Origin: Agarilytica rhodophyticola
GTDB taxonomy: Bacteria > Pseudomonadota > Gammaproteobacteria > Pseudomonadales > Cellvibrionaceae
Assembly (NCBI RefSeq): GCF_002157225.2
Contig: NZ_CP020038.1
Location: forward strand, 3,502,501-3,566,500
Reading direction: 5' to 3'
DNA: 64,000 nucleotides
Positions 45,342 to 54,713 of the stretch are shown here, one piece after another. The notes beneath the pieces are model-generated. The model worked only from the letters and a program-made list of their open reading frames with translations. It did no database searches and was not told the DNA's origin. A program made the translations under genes and the position numbers. Each line of letters begins with the position of its first letter. Within the stretch, counting starts at the first letter, position 1.

Positions 45342-45388
45342 CCTGTATGGATACAGGTAATTAGAGCAATGCAGGAGCAATTGCCGAG
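45342..45388. repeat. hairpin module 2 inside the MITE-like element
   Basis: CCTGTAT-GG-ATACAGG (45342-45357) is followed by GCAAT-GCAGGAGCA-ATTGC. The loop core GCAGGAGCA is identical to module 1, while the stems differ by compensating changes. Confidence 0.75.
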
Positions 45389-45474
45389 AATAACTAAACG
45401 GCGTTTGTGTTGCCTAGCTAGTCGAAAAAATGCTTACTAGCAGGTGCGATTCCATTAGTGTGAACAGGCCCTAG

Positions 45475-46151
45475 AAATAAAGCTTAGGCACCATTGTTTG
45501 TCATCTTCGCTTTTGTGAAGTCTTTCATAAATTTACTCACTCATCTATTACGCTTTTAGTCACTATCTGTCTATAGATAATATGTTGGCTTTAATTTCCT
45601 GCTCTATTGTTTAGCTTTCGTCTAACAAAAAAACATCTCTTAAAAATATTCTGTGTGGTGCTTTACAATTTTAGTGATTGTTTACAATGTATTTGTTCAT
45701 AAAATCATAAGATTTATTTTTGTTGATTTTTTCGTGACAAAAATTTTATTTATTTTCTTGCGGTCTATCCTGTATCTTTGTTTTTAGGCCTATCAGCAAG
45801 CCTTCTAACACACATGTGTGTTTTTGCCTGATGCTGTTTTCTAAGCGTCTATTTTTAGTAAGCCTTTGTCGTCGCTTAGTAATGAAATAACTAATATGAA
45901 TTATATACTGGCTGTTTTCTTCATAGTGCAACTATCGATTTATATGTTTTCTATTTTTAATTTTTGGCATATCGGGTGTTTGGGTTTTTTATTTCACAAA
46001 ATAAAAGTTGGTAAAGTTTTCTGTGGTAGATGAAAGCTTAAATTGTTAAGTATTAGTGGTTTAAAACTCTAAGAGATCGACCAAAGAAAAAGAATACGTT
46101 GATAAGTAAATTAAAAAAAATTTAATTAATCAGAGACAACGAGGATAAGTA
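45475..46151. other. AT-rich region upstream of secreted unknown gene
   Basis: No gene or clear repeat seen. The next gene has GAGGATAAGTA before its ATG. Confidence 0.5.
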
Positions 46152-47231
46152 ATGAACCATAATATTTCAGCTGTCGAGGGTGTAAAAAACCTCTTTAGTC
46201 GAACATGCAAACGCTTGCAAAAAGGCAAACATTTGCTTGCCATACCTGCATTATCAGTACTTGCCGCTTCGGTATCGAATATAGTATCGGCAGACAGTAT
46301 AAGTCACAGCTTCAAAGCTCAAAAATATCGCTCGGCTTATTCTTACAGATGGCAGCCAACGCAGTCTGTTCGAGGTGTTCCGGTAACCGGCGCTAATCAG
46401 TTTTGTGGCCAGCAACGCTGGAGCTTTGAGGATCAAGGCATAGATCCGTTAAGCTTTCGTCAAGTAGCTGCCTATGCACCCGGTGAAGAGTTTCCTACTG
46501 TTTTAAGCGCTGAAGTCTGTCCACCAGATGCTATTCTCGCCAGTACTCACGATCCTCAATTAAGTTTTGATCCTCCAGGCCCAGCGCCGGCTATTACCTC
46601 AGAGCCAGACTCAAGATTGCAGAATGTTCCTTTACGAGATGTGCCTAAAAATGCGGGCATATTGCAGGGGGGAACAAATGGAATTCGTAATTTTATAGAG
46701 CCTGCTGGGGATTTTCCCGTTGATCCTTTTCCTATCGTGCAAACCCGTGATAGTGATCCTATCACCCTTGGCCAATGGGCTAGAGCGAGAGGTCGTTTAA
46801 CGTTTCGCTGTAACGATGATGGCGGTGCTCAAGTGCGTATTAGAATGCGTAACCTGATTCCCAACGGTGTGTACTCAGTTTGGGGAATATGGAAGACGCC
46901 ATTACCCAACGGTGTCTTTGTCGATCTACCTGTGCCTTTCGGTGGTGTGCCCAACGCTATTGTACCAGACCGCCACGGTCGTGCGGAGTTTGTTAGAGAC
47001 TTAGCTTTTTGCCCATCAGAAACCACGGAAAACGAGTCCCAGTTATTGTGGGTAGCGGCAGCTTTCCACTCGGATAGCAATCTCTATGCTGGTGTGCCTG
47101 ACGCGGCGAACGTGAGTACAACATTTATCAGTAGGGAAGGGGAAACATTTGAGAGTTCATTAAGCTTAATGGTTCATCACGAGCATCTTTCTTTTCCAAT
47201 CAACTTTACGCGCGATCTTTTCCAGCAGTAA
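46152..47231 (+). CDS. secreted protein of unknown function
   Basis: 359 residues with a long basic N-terminus and a signal peptide (HLLAIPALSVLAASVSNIVSA). The mature region is proline/glycine-rich and ends in a beta-rich domain: LTFRCNDDGGAQVRIRMRNL, GVYSVWGIWKTPLPNG, SLMVHHEHLSFPI. There are four Cys and clustered His near the C-terminus. I do not recognise the family. A GAGGATAAGTA ribosome site precedes the ATG. It is followed by a terminator and is monocistronic. Confidence 0.7.
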   Translation: MNHNISAVEGVKNLFSRTCKRLQKGKHLLAIPALSVLAASVSNIVSADSISHSFKAQKYRSAYSYRWQPTQSVRGVPVTGANQFCGQQRWSFEDQGIDPLSFRQVAAYAPGEEFPTVLSAEVCPPDAILASTHDPQLSFDPPGPAPAITSEPDSRLQNVPLRDVPKNAGILQGGTNGIRNFIEPAGDFPVDPFPIVQTRDSDPITLGQWARARGRLTFRCNDDGGAQVRIRMRNLIPNGVYSVWGIWKTPLPNGVFVDLPVPFGGVPNAIVPDRHGRAEFVRDLAFCPSETTENESQLLWVAAAFHSDSNLYAGVPDAANVSTTFISREGETFESSLSLMVHHEHLSFPINFTRDLFQQ

Positions 47232-47277
47232 AAATAGGTAAGGCGTGATTTAAAGAAGTCTTAGTTGTGTCGTTGAT

Positions 47278-47308
47278 GATGGTGGCAGGAGCTACTTGTG
47301 CCACCATC
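47278..47308. terminator. terminator hairpin between convergent genes
   Basis: GATGGTGGCA and its perfect complement TGCCACCATC enclose 11 bases and are followed by AGTTTGTTTT. It can serve the secreted-protein gene on the plus strand. Confidence 0.75.
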
Positions 47309-47357
47309 AGTTTGTTTTAGGCCAAAGGTTGCCAATGGCCTTTTTTATTAATCACCA

Positions 47358-48674
47358 TTATTTTTTCAATAATTCCAATAATGCAATTACGGTTGCTTCA
47401 ACACCCTTGGTAACGGCAGGTTCAGGGGTAATCTTAAACAGAGGGCTGTGGTGACTTGGAACAGCTGCACCACCAGCTTTTTCCGTTGCAAAATCTTCTT
47501 TAGATGTGCCACCTACCGCAAAATAAACAGAGGGAATATAAGGGTCTGTGGTAAAGAAGGGAAAATCCTCAGCTCCCATTCCCAAACGTTTATAACCCTT
47601 AGCAAAAGCATCCTCACCCATTTCTTTTTGCCATACCGTTTTTAATCGTTGGGTCATGGGAATATCATTTACTGTGGGCGGTGTGGGTTCATCAGCAATA
47701 ATAACTTTTGGTAAACGGTCTTCAGGAAGACCCGCGGCACGGCCTATATTTACAGCAACACGTTCGATGGCTTTAATTAAATAATTACGTGTTTCCAAAT
47801 TATCATTGCGTACCGTTACCTGCAGTTTTGCTTGATCAGAAATAATATTGTGCTTGCTACCGGAATGAAATGATCCAACGGTAATGACAGAAGGCTCTTT
47901 GGGCGCTATTTCTCGACTGACAATGGTTTGTAAGGCCATAACAATTTGTGAGCCAATAACAACCGGATCTTTGCCGCGGTGGGGAGAAGCACCGTGGGCG
48001 CCAATGCCCGGTACGATAATATCGAGTGTATCCACCCCTGAGTAGGGTGATCCCTCCACAGCCACCAGTTTACCCGCTTCAATTTCAGAGCTGACATGAA
48101 ACGCCATAGCATAATCAGGTTGACCAAAACGCTTCCAGATACCATCTTGCATCATACTTTTGGCGCCACCAACACGCTCTTCGGCGGGTTGACCAATAAG
48201 CATCAAAGTGCCAGACCATTCCTTTTTGTGCTTTGCCATCTGTCTTGCTGTACCTACCAAACTGGTAATGTGAACATCATGGCCGCAGGCGTGCATAACA
48301 GGTACGAGGTTACCATCCCAGTCTTTTTGAGTATTAGTCGATGCATATTTTAGTCCTGACTTTTCTTTTACCGGTAGACCATCCATATCCGCCCGCATCA
48401 TCACTAGTGGGCCCTTGCCGTTTTTCATAATCGCTACCACACCTGTTTTACCGATGCCCTCGGTCACTTCGAAGCCTGCAGCCCTAAGTTCTTTGGCCAG
48501 GCGTTTAGATGTCTTAAACTCTAAGTGAGATAATTCGGGGTTGCGGTGAAAGTGCTCAAACAATGGTCCGAGTTTGCTTTGATAGTCTTTAGTGATGTCC
48601 TGGGAGAGGTTTTCTAAGGCATAACTCGCTGTCGAAGCAAGAGTTAAAAGTAAAGCGGATGCAAAATGTTTCAT
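47358..48674 (-). CDS. exported M20 family amidohydrolase/peptidase (hippurate hydrolase-like)
   Basis: 438 residues: a signal peptide (MKHFASALLLTLASTASYA) and an M20 metal-dependent amidohydrolase with VVAIMKNGKGPLVMMRADMD, MHACGHDVHITSLVG, GQPAEERVGGAKSM and MGAEDFPFF, which carry the metal-binding His, Asp and Glu. A dimerisation domain occupies about 205-320. It should cleave N-acyl amino acids or similar amides in the periplasm. It is monocistronic on the minus strand. Confidence 0.92.
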   Translation of the reverse strand: MKHFASALLLTLASTASYALENLSQDITKDYQSKLGPLFEHFHRNPELSHLEFKTSKRLAKELRAAGFEVTEGIGKTGVVAIMKNGKGPLVMMRADMDGLPVKEKSGLKYASTNTQKDWDGNLVPVMHACGHDVHITSLVGTARQMAKHKKEWSGTLMLIGQPAEERVGGAKSMMQDGIWKRFGQPDYAMAFHVSSEIEAGKLVAVEGSPYSGVDTLDIIVPGIGAHGASPHRGKDPVVIGSQIVMALQTIVSREIAPKEPSVITVGSFHSGSKHNIISDQAKLQVTVRNDNLETRNYLIKAIERVAVNIGRAAGLPEDRLPKVIIADEPTPPTVNDIPMTQRLKTVWQKEMGEDAFAKGYKRLGMGAEDFPFFTTDPYIPSVYFAVGGTSKEDFATEKAGGAAVPSHHSPLFKITPEPAVTKGVEATVIALLELLKK

Positions 48675-48849
48675 GATAGCGATTTCCTATTTTTTATAGG
48701 GACGTTTGAGTGACGCATGTCCTCACCGTATACTCTGGGTATAATAAGTGACAAAAGAATAGATAAGGAACAATAATAAATATATTTTTGTCCTATGATC
48801 TGATGTTAACAGACCCCAACTTCCATCTTTGACGATGTCGAGCAGAAAA

Positions 48850-50100
48850 ATGAAAATACTTCCCTTCAGTAAATTGTTGATGACCAGCTTGCCTTTGATT
48901 ACCTTGCTAAGTGCTTGTAATGGTGCTCGGCAGTCGCCCGGCCAGAAAGTTGCTATGGCCGGTGATGATCCTGCGGTTGCTGCCAGTTGTACGGCAGAGA
49001 GTTATAATTTGCGTGCCACTTTCACTCAACTACCAGAATTAACGGGTCTGCTGGGTTTGTATCAAGAACCTGGAAAAAATGACCGCTGGTATGCGCTACT
49101 GCGCGACGGCAGTATTGTTCGTTTTGACAACGATGAACAGGCCTCTAACGTCGAGACTTTTCTCAAGATCGATAATGTTAAAACAAGGTCAGAAATGGGG
49201 ATGTTAGGTTTTGCTTTCCATCCCGATTATGCACAAAACGGTAAAGTGTACGTATCATACAACGACCTGGATGAGAAAGGGGATTCGACCATTTCTGAAT
49301 TCACGTCACTTGGCGGAGCGCCAATAGATTTGGCAACCCAAAAACGCTTGCTAACCCACAGCCAGCCAGCGCAAAACCATAACGGTGGCGATATAAAGTT
49401 TGGGCCAGATGGATACTTATATATTGCCCTGGGTGATGGCGGCGCTGCCAACGACAAGTTTGGCCATGGCCAACGTACCACCAGCCTGTTGGGTACAATT
49501 CTAAGAATTGATGTAGATAATCCACAGGCCCCGAAAAAATACGGTATTCCTAAAGATAATCCTTTTGTTAACAAGAAAGAGTTTTTACCAGAAATTTACG
49601 CTTATGGCCTACGTAATCCCTGGCGGTTTAGCTTCGATCAAAAAACAGGAGACTTGTGGGCAGCGGACGTGGGCCAAAATAAATTGGAAGAAATCAATGT
49701 AATTAAGGCGGGTGATAATCTAGGTTGGCCAATTATGGAAGGCTTTGCTTGTTTTCAATCTGCCAGTTGTGACAAGCAAGGCCTAGCACAACCGGTAATG
49801 GAATATGCTCATGCTGGCAGACATTGCTCTGTCACGGGCGGCTATGTGCATCGTGGTGAGTCAAGTTCCCTCAATGGCAACTATATTTTTGCCGATTGGT
49901 GTTCAGGTGTGGTGTGGCGAAGTTATGCTAAAAACAATACATGGCAAATGGAAGAAATTGCCGATATGTCTTTTTATATTCCTTCTCTTGCCCAGGGCAA
50001 TGACGGTGAAGTCTATGTTCTGAACATCGAAGGTAATAGGGGAGATGCGATATATCGTGTGCATACCTACACCGATAAAACTCAGAACTGTGCAACTTAG
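48850..50100 (+). CDS. PQQ-dependent sugar dehydrogenase lipoprotein (soluble aldose dehydrogenase type)
   Basis: About 416 residues from ATG 48850; ATG 48835 and TTG 48829 are also in frame. A lipoprotein signal ends at lipobox LLSAC. The beta-propeller blocks EMGMLGFAFHPDYAQNGKVYV, QNHNGGDIKFGPDGYLYIA, YAYGLRNPWRFSFD and GDNLGWPIMEG mark the GSDH/YliI family that oxidises aldoses with PQQ. Its catalytic His is probably in the QNHNGG motif. It is anchored in the cell envelope. No PQQ synthesis genes are nearby. Confidence 0.88.
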   Translation: MKILPFSKLLMTSLPLITLLSACNGARQSPGQKVAMAGDDPAVAASCTAESYNLRATFTQLPELTGLLGLYQEPGKNDRWYALLRDGSIVRFDNDEQASNVETFLKIDNVKTRSEMGMLGFAFHPDYAQNGKVYVSYNDLDEKGDSTISEFTSLGGAPIDLATQKRLLTHSQPAQNHNGGDIKFGPDGYLYIALGDGGAANDKFGHGQRTTSLLGTILRIDVDNPQAPKKYGIPKDNPFVNKKEFLPEIYAYGLRNPWRFSFDQKTGDLWAADVGQNKLEEINVIKAGDNLGWPIMEGFACFQSASCDKQGLAQPVMEYAHAGRHCSVTGGYVHRGESSSLNGNYIFADWCSGVVWRSYAKNNTWQMEEIADMSFYIPSLAQGNDGEVYVLNIEGNRGDAIYRVHTYTDKTQNCAT

Positions 50101-50110
50101 ACGTTGCACA
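50089..50110. terminator. hairpin over the stop codon of the PQQ dehydrogenase gene
   Basis: TGTGCAAC-TTAGAC-GTTGCACA is a perfect 8-bp stem with a 6-base loop that contains the stop codon, between convergent genes. No T-run follows. Confidence 0.45.
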
Positions 50111-50131
50111 AAGGCGCAGGGCTAAGGCTTC

Positions 50132-50944
50132 TTATAGACTGATAATTTGCATGGATATAGCTTTAGCAACTGCATGAGTGGTATTTCTAACTTCAAACTT
50201 CCTGCGGATATTGCATAGGTGTTTGCACACGGTATTTTCGGATATATTAAAGTTGCCTGCAATATGCGCTGGATTTTTGCCTATTGCTGTCCATAGAAGA
50301 ATGTCTTTTTCCCGTTCACTTAAAATATTGTGGGTTTTCTGAGCTTTTAGTAACCGCGACAGCGATTCATATACATAACTTGCTAAATAATACAGCTCAG
50401 GGGTCTTACTTTGTTGTTGCCTCGAATCTTCGTCCAATGAAGATTTTCCATCGAGGTTAATAAAACGCACAAGGCCACAATCACCATTTTTATTCACAAA
50501 AGGAGCGTTGAACACGTGACTTAAACCATAGTCTAGTGCGTCGTGGCTCATTTGCAGCTCTTTTGGACTAAGTTGGGTTTTCAGATTTGCAAAGCGGTTG
50601 CTGGACCAATTGAATGGGGTCATATGGTGAGTCGCGATACGAACCCCTGGATCTGTGAACATATATTGTTCTGCTTCATAGTGCCGAGTCCATTCATTGT
50701 CGTGTTCGCGAATGAAATAGCATATGGGAGCTTCATTAACTCGGTTAACACGTGCAAAAATCGCATAAAAATCAAACTGATATTGGGTGCGGATAAGTGA
50801 GCAGACTTTGTTAAGTGTTTTAAAGTCCGAAGCTCTGGTAACTAGTTCGATAAAGTCTTCAAGAGTATAGCTATTAGAGGATACGTAGTAAGAGGGGTTA
50901 GCAGAAACGCTTTTTATTTCGCAACCTTGAATAATACGATGCAT
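50132..50944 (-). CDS. LuxR-type quorum-sensing regulator (solo)
   Basis: 270 residues: an autoinducer-binding domain (about 30-190) and a C-terminal LuxR helix-turn-helix (LSEREKDILLWTAIGKNPAH, then ISENTVCKHLCNIRRKF). W85, Y89, D98, P99 and W113 have the spacing of TraR W57, Y61, D70, P71 and W85, the acyl-homoserine-lactone contact residues. The usual Gly after them is Val. No luxI synthase gene is in the window, so it is a LuxR solo. It is convergent with the PQQ dehydrogenase gene. Confidence 0.88.
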   Translation of the reverse strand: MHRIIQGCEIKSVSANPSYYVSSNSYTLEDFIELVTRASDFKTLNKVCSLIRTQYQFDFYAIFARVNRVNEAPICYFIREHDNEWTRHYEAEQYMFTDPGVRIATHHMTPFNWSSNRFANLKTQLSPKELQMSHDALDYGLSHVFNAPFVNKNGDCGLVRFINLDGKSSLDEDSRQQQSKTPELYYLASYVYESLSRLLKAQKTHNILSEREKDILLWTAIGKNPAHIAGNFNISENTVCKHLCNIRRKFEVRNTTHAVAKAISMQIISL

Positions 50945-51628
50945 ATTGTTTTCCGTTAGACTGAATGCATTCTAGGGAATGAACGATCATAATAATTAAC
51001 AACGCAAAGAAACGTTAAGTTATCAAAGCTTCTGTGAAAAAACTATATTCTTTTAAAAAAAAATGGTCTTTCGATTCCAAAATTATTTCGTTTTAACGTC
51101 CGAATTTCACAGTACCACCCACACTTAAATACATGAATTTATGAGGCGGCTCTCGTTATCCTGTGGTGGCGCAATAGGGTACCGTCGCGGCCACACAACA
51201 ACACGAGAAATTTATTTTAAACTTATTTTCCTTTGAGAAATATATTAAAAATCAATAACTTATTTGTATCTTTTGATGCTACTTAATGTTGTTTATTAGC
51301 TTTGTTCAAAAGCCCGGCGCTAAATCTATTTATTGTAATTGTCTAAAACTAAAAAAGTATAGGAATATTTTGTAACTTTGTGTTGTAAATCATAAAGTTA
51401 CAGGTGCAACTTAGATTCTGTTAGATAGTTGCTGATGGACATATATGCCTTTGTTTCTCTACTTTCTTTTTTCTTTCATTTTTCCCTTCCTTAAATTGCG
51501 TAATCCATAAATTTCTTTTAGTTAGGTCTCAAAGAGGCCCTCTCATACAAGGAAGTCCTTTATTTTCAATTTCTTGCGTTATACCAAACAAAATCTAGTC
51601 TTTAGTTAATGAAAAACTCTATACAATT
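50945..51628. other. intergenic region upstream of the Fur box
   Basis: AT-rich with no gene seen. It includes the promoter region of the luxR-type gene on the minus strand. Confidence 0.5.
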
Positions 51629-51647
51629 GATAATTATTATCATTATA
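51629..51647. promoter_or_regulatory. fur box: Fur box
   Basis: GATAATTATTATCATTATA matches 16 of 19 positions of the canonical Fur box GATAATGATAATCATTATC. It lies 65 bp before the DUF4856 start and predicts repression under iron-replete conditions. Confidence 0.82.
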
Positions 51648-51711
51648 TAGTAGAATGCGCGCCAAATCTGACAAAAAACAAACAGTTAAGAGTGAACTTG
51701 GGGTTAAACCT

Positions 51712-53295
51712 ATGAATATTAGAAATAAACTGGCTATCAGTGTGTCCTTAGCGGCAACTTTGGCTCTTGTGGGGTGTGGTGGCAGTAGTAACGATTCTCC
51801 TGCACCTACAGCAACACCAACGGCGACACCTACTCCTACGCCGACCCCGACACCCACAGCAACCCCAACTCCTGGCGGATCAACACCACCAACAACCTAC
51901 ACCTTTGCTGATGGCGCAGGCGCAGATACCGTATCTTATACTGGTCAAACTAAACGACATATTTTCATAGATGATATGGTAAGAACCATGCAAGGCTTGG
52001 TTGAAGGGGGCGTGCCGACAGGGGGAACTCCTAATGCTAATGTTGCCGATGCACTTAATTTTTTCTTTCGCTTTGATGGTTCAACCTCTGACACAATCAC
52101 TTCAACCTTTTCCTTAACTGGTGAGAACTTATTGCCCAATGATGGTAGCAATTTAACTTATGGATCTATCTCCAGCGGCAAAGACCTTGTAGGTAAAATT
52201 GCCGGTGGTGATGGTCAAGGTGGTGGTGAAACTACACGCCTCATTAATAATGAATTCTTCGGTTGGCAAACCGGCCTTAATGCCAATGCGTTGCCTGTAG
52301 ATCTAGTGGACTACTTTTTTGCCCAGCTGCAGGCAGAAGCCACGGATAACGCTACGCCAATGATTCCTGTTGGTGCCACGACAGTGCCTTTAGATACTGT
52401 AACTGTTAGCCGTTATGGTCTTGATTATCGTCAATTAATCCAAAAGTTTTTACTAGGTGCTGTGACTTTCTCGCAAGGCACTAACGATTATTTCCAAACG
52501 GAATTTGCCAGTGCTAGCAACTTAATGCCTGAAGGCAATAATCCTTACACCGCAGGTGAGCACGATTGGGATGAAGCTTTTGGTTATTTTGGTGCCGCTC
52601 GTAATTTCAATGATTACATGGATGACGAGATTGCCGGCAAAGGTGGTCGTGCTGAATATGAAAATGGCTACAACGATGCCAACGGTGATGGACTAGTGGA
52701 TATCCGCAGCGAATTTAACTTTGGTAACTCCACTAATTGTGCCAAACGTGATCGTGCCACTACGTCTAACCCTAATCCTACAAACTTTACCAAAGATGCT
52801 TTTGACGCATTTTTAGCCGGCCGTCAAATATTGAGAGATGCTGCTGTTGCCAATGAACTCACTGCTGCTGCACAGGCTGAGTTAAATATGCATATTGAAG
52901 TGGCTTCCACTACTTGGGAGAAATGTGTTGCCGCAACCGTTGTTCACTATATTAACGATGTGCTGGGTAACATGGACGACTTTGACTCGACGACTAATAC
53001 GTTTTCGAGTTTGGGTAATTTTAAAGATCTGGCAAAACATTGGGGTGAGATGAAGGGCTTTGCTCTAGGTTTGCAATTTAGTCCTGCTTCACCTTTTAGA
53101 GAGAGTGATACGACTTTAGCAAATTTGCGTCAAATCTTAACTCTAATGGGAGATGCTCCTGTTTTTCCTGATGGCACGCAAGCGGGACAAGCTTTTAGTG
53201 GCGGTATTGCAACTTATCGTGATAATTTATTGACCGCGCGTAACATGTTACAAAGTGCTTATAGCTTTGATGCCACCAATGTAGAAAATTGGTAG
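51712..53295 (+). CDS. DUF4856 lipoprotein, first gene of the Fur-controlled locus
   Basis: 527 residues from ATG 51712. A lipoprotein signal ends at LALVGCGG, followed by a Thr-Pro repeat linker (about residues 30-60). The DUF4856 domain follows (GLDYRQLIQKFLLGAVTFSQ; DEAFGYFGAARNF; AELNMHIEVASTTWEKCVA). Upstream residues in the open frame (from 51655) overlap the promoter and are not part of it. The family is regularly found beside imelysin and TonB receptors and is thought to take part in iron or metal acquisition in the periplasm. Confidence 0.88.
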   Translation: MNIRNKLAISVSLAATLALVGCGGSSNDSPAPTATPTATPTPTPTPTPTATPTPGGSTPPTTYTFADGAGADTVSYTGQTKRHIFIDDMVRTMQGLVEGGVPTGGTPNANVADALNFFFRFDGSTSDTITSTFSLTGENLLPNDGSNLTYGSISSGKDLVGKIAGGDGQGGGETTRLINNEFFGWQTGLNANALPVDLVDYFFAQLQAEATDNATPMIPVGATTVPLDTVTVSRYGLDYRQLIQKFLLGAVTFSQGTNDYFQTEFASASNLMPEGNNPYTAGEHDWDEAFGYFGAARNFNDYMDDEIAGKGGRAEYENGYNDANGDGLVDIRSEFNFGNSTNCAKRDRATTSNPNPTNFTKDAFDAFLAGRQILRDAAVANELTAAAQAELNMHIEVASTTWEKCVAATVVHYINDVLGNMDDFDSTTNTFSSLGNFKDLAKHWGEMKGFALGLQFSPASPFRESDTTLANLRQILTLMGDAPVFPDGTQAGQAFSGGIATYRDNLLTARNMLQSAYSFDATNVENW

Positions 53296-53328
53296 TGCAT
53301 TTATTTATGAGAAGTATTGAAGATTAAA

Positions 53329-53360
53329 AAAACGGCAAGACTGCACAGTCTTGCCGTTTT
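53329..53360 (+). terminator. terminator hairpin between DUF4856 and imelysin genes
   Basis: AAAACGGCAAGACT and its perfect complement form a 14-bp stem with loop GCAC, flanked by A and T runs. It should limit read-through and set a lower level for the downstream genes. Confidence 0.8.
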
Positions 53361-53391
53361 AGTATATAAAAGAGAAGAAGGGTTTATCAGT

Positions 53392-54624
53392 TTGAGACAC
53401 ATAGTTAAAAATATTGCCGTAGTTATATCGTTAACAGGTTTGTTGTCGGCTTGTGTTGGCGATAGCAGCGACGGTGAGGCTGAAAGTTCTGTTGCGGAGA
53501 GTTTTGATTTTGTCGGTATGATGGCCAATTATGCAGACAATCTTATTGTGCCTCGCTATACCGCGTTCACTCAACAAGCGCAGGCAGCTGCTGGAGAAAT
53601 AATGAGCTATTGCAACGCTATTGGCAGTGTATCCGAAGCAGAGCAGAGGGCTAGCGCACAAATGCAGTGGCGAGTGATGATGAATACCTGGCAACAAGCC
53701 GAAATATTTATTGTTGGCCCCGCTGCTGAAAATGGTAACGCTGGACGCAATGCTATTTACTCTTTTGCTTCTACTTCTCCCCCTAATACGTGTGCGGTTG
53801 ATCAGTCCGTCGTGCTTGCACAAGCCAATAGTTTCGACATCTCTGGACGCTCATTTAATTCTCGAGGTTTGGATGCTCTCGAGTATTTATTATTTAACGA
53901 TAACCTCAACCATACTTGTCCTGTGCAGATTGTTGAGACGCAAAACTGGAATAGCCTAAGTGAGACAGTCCGAAAACAACAACGTTGTGACTATGCACAA
54001 GCGGTGGCAGAAGATCTTCGGGTTGCCGGTCAGAACTTAGTCGATAGTTGGTCAATAACTGGGGGCAATTATCGCACTCGCTTTGTAAACCCTTCCAATG
54101 CTGAAGAAAGTCTCAATGCGCTATCCGATGCACTATTTTATATTGAGGAAGAAACCAAAGACCTAAAATTAGGTTTGCCTACAGGCATTCAAGCCGGATG
54201 CAGTCGCGTCGCTTGTCCTGAAGCTACAGAATCGCCTTTTAGTGAAACCACACTAGATAACATTCGAGAAAATCTATTGGGTTTTCGCGATGCGTTAATG
54301 GGAGCAGAGGGGCTTGGATTTGATGATATTATTATTCGTTCAGGCTTTCCTCAGGTGGTAGAAAACTTTAATACCAATATAGATGCATCGTTAGCGTTAA
54401 TTGCCAATACTGAAGAGTCCTTGCTCGATCAATCTCAAGCACTATTAGCCAGTGGCAATCGTACCCAATGTAACAACAGCGCAGCTAATCCTGAAAATGA
54501 CCAGACGATTCCTATTTGTAGTTTGCAGGGGTTAGTTAAACGTATTACCGATAGCTTGCGCATCGACTTTGTTACTATCGTCGACATAGATCTACCGGAT
54601 CGCAGTCAATCGGATAACGATTAA
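53392..54624 (+). CDS. imelysin family lipoprotein (peptidase M75-like)
   Basis: 410 residues from TTG 53392, with AGAAGAAGG nine bases before it. The frame is open farther upstream only because it runs through the terminator stem. The lipoprotein signal ends at GLLSACVGD. The imelysin helical repeats include WQQAEIFIVGPAAEN and FNSRGLDALEYLLFNDN; in the latter, Asp replaces the His of the classic GxHxxE motif, as in other envelope imelysins. It is thought to bind iron or a ferric ligand in the periplasm. Confidence 0.85.
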   Translation: MRHIVKNIAVVISLTGLLSACVGDSSDGEAESSVAESFDFVGMMANYADNLIVPRYTAFTQQAQAAAGEIMSYCNAIGSVSEAEQRASAQMQWRVMMNTWQQAEIFIVGPAAENGNAGRNAIYSFASTSPPNTCAVDQSVVLAQANSFDISGRSFNSRGLDALEYLLFNDNLNHTCPVQIVETQNWNSLSETVRKQQRCDYAQAVAEDLRVAGQNLVDSWSITGGNYRTRFVNPSNAEESLNALSDALFYIEEETKDLKLGLPTGIQAGCSRVACPEATESPFSETTLDNIRENLLGFRDALMGAEGLGFDDIIIRSGFPQVVENFNTNIDASLALIANTEESLLDQSQALLASGNRTQCNNSAANPENDQTIPICSLQGLVKRITDSLRIDFVTIVDIDLPDRSQSDND

Positions 54625-54713
54625 AAATTATTTCTTTAGCGAGTTAATATAAAAAAGCTGTTAATTCTATCGGGCTTTGTTTAATCAAGTCGCGTTGTAA
54701 AATGTAGAAATTT

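Larger units (their letters stand above)
45109..45474. mobile_element. MITE-like element with 21-bp perfect terminal inverted repeats
   Basis: A 366-bp non-coding block is bounded by perfect 21-bp inverted repeats (left 45109-45129, right 45454-45474; outer end CTAGGGCCTGTTCAC). It contains an inner 19-bp perfect inverted repeat (45143-45161 with 45219-45237) and two similar hairpin modules. There is no transposase frame. The CTAG termini fit the target preference of IS630-type transposases, but the parent element is not in this window. Confidence 0.75.

Noticed and set aside
45125-45440. Two open frames on opposite strands in the fisR downstream region
   Set aside because: They lie inside the MITE-like element and are explained by its inverted and repeated hairpin sequences.
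51606-51857. Minus-strand Gly-Val repeat protein
   Set aside because: It is the antisense image of the Thr-Pro linker of the DUF4856 lipoprotein and crosses the Fur box.
53317-53391. N-terminal extension of the imelysin gene
   Set aside because: These codons come from the perfect terminator hairpin; the TTG at 53392 has the ribosome site.
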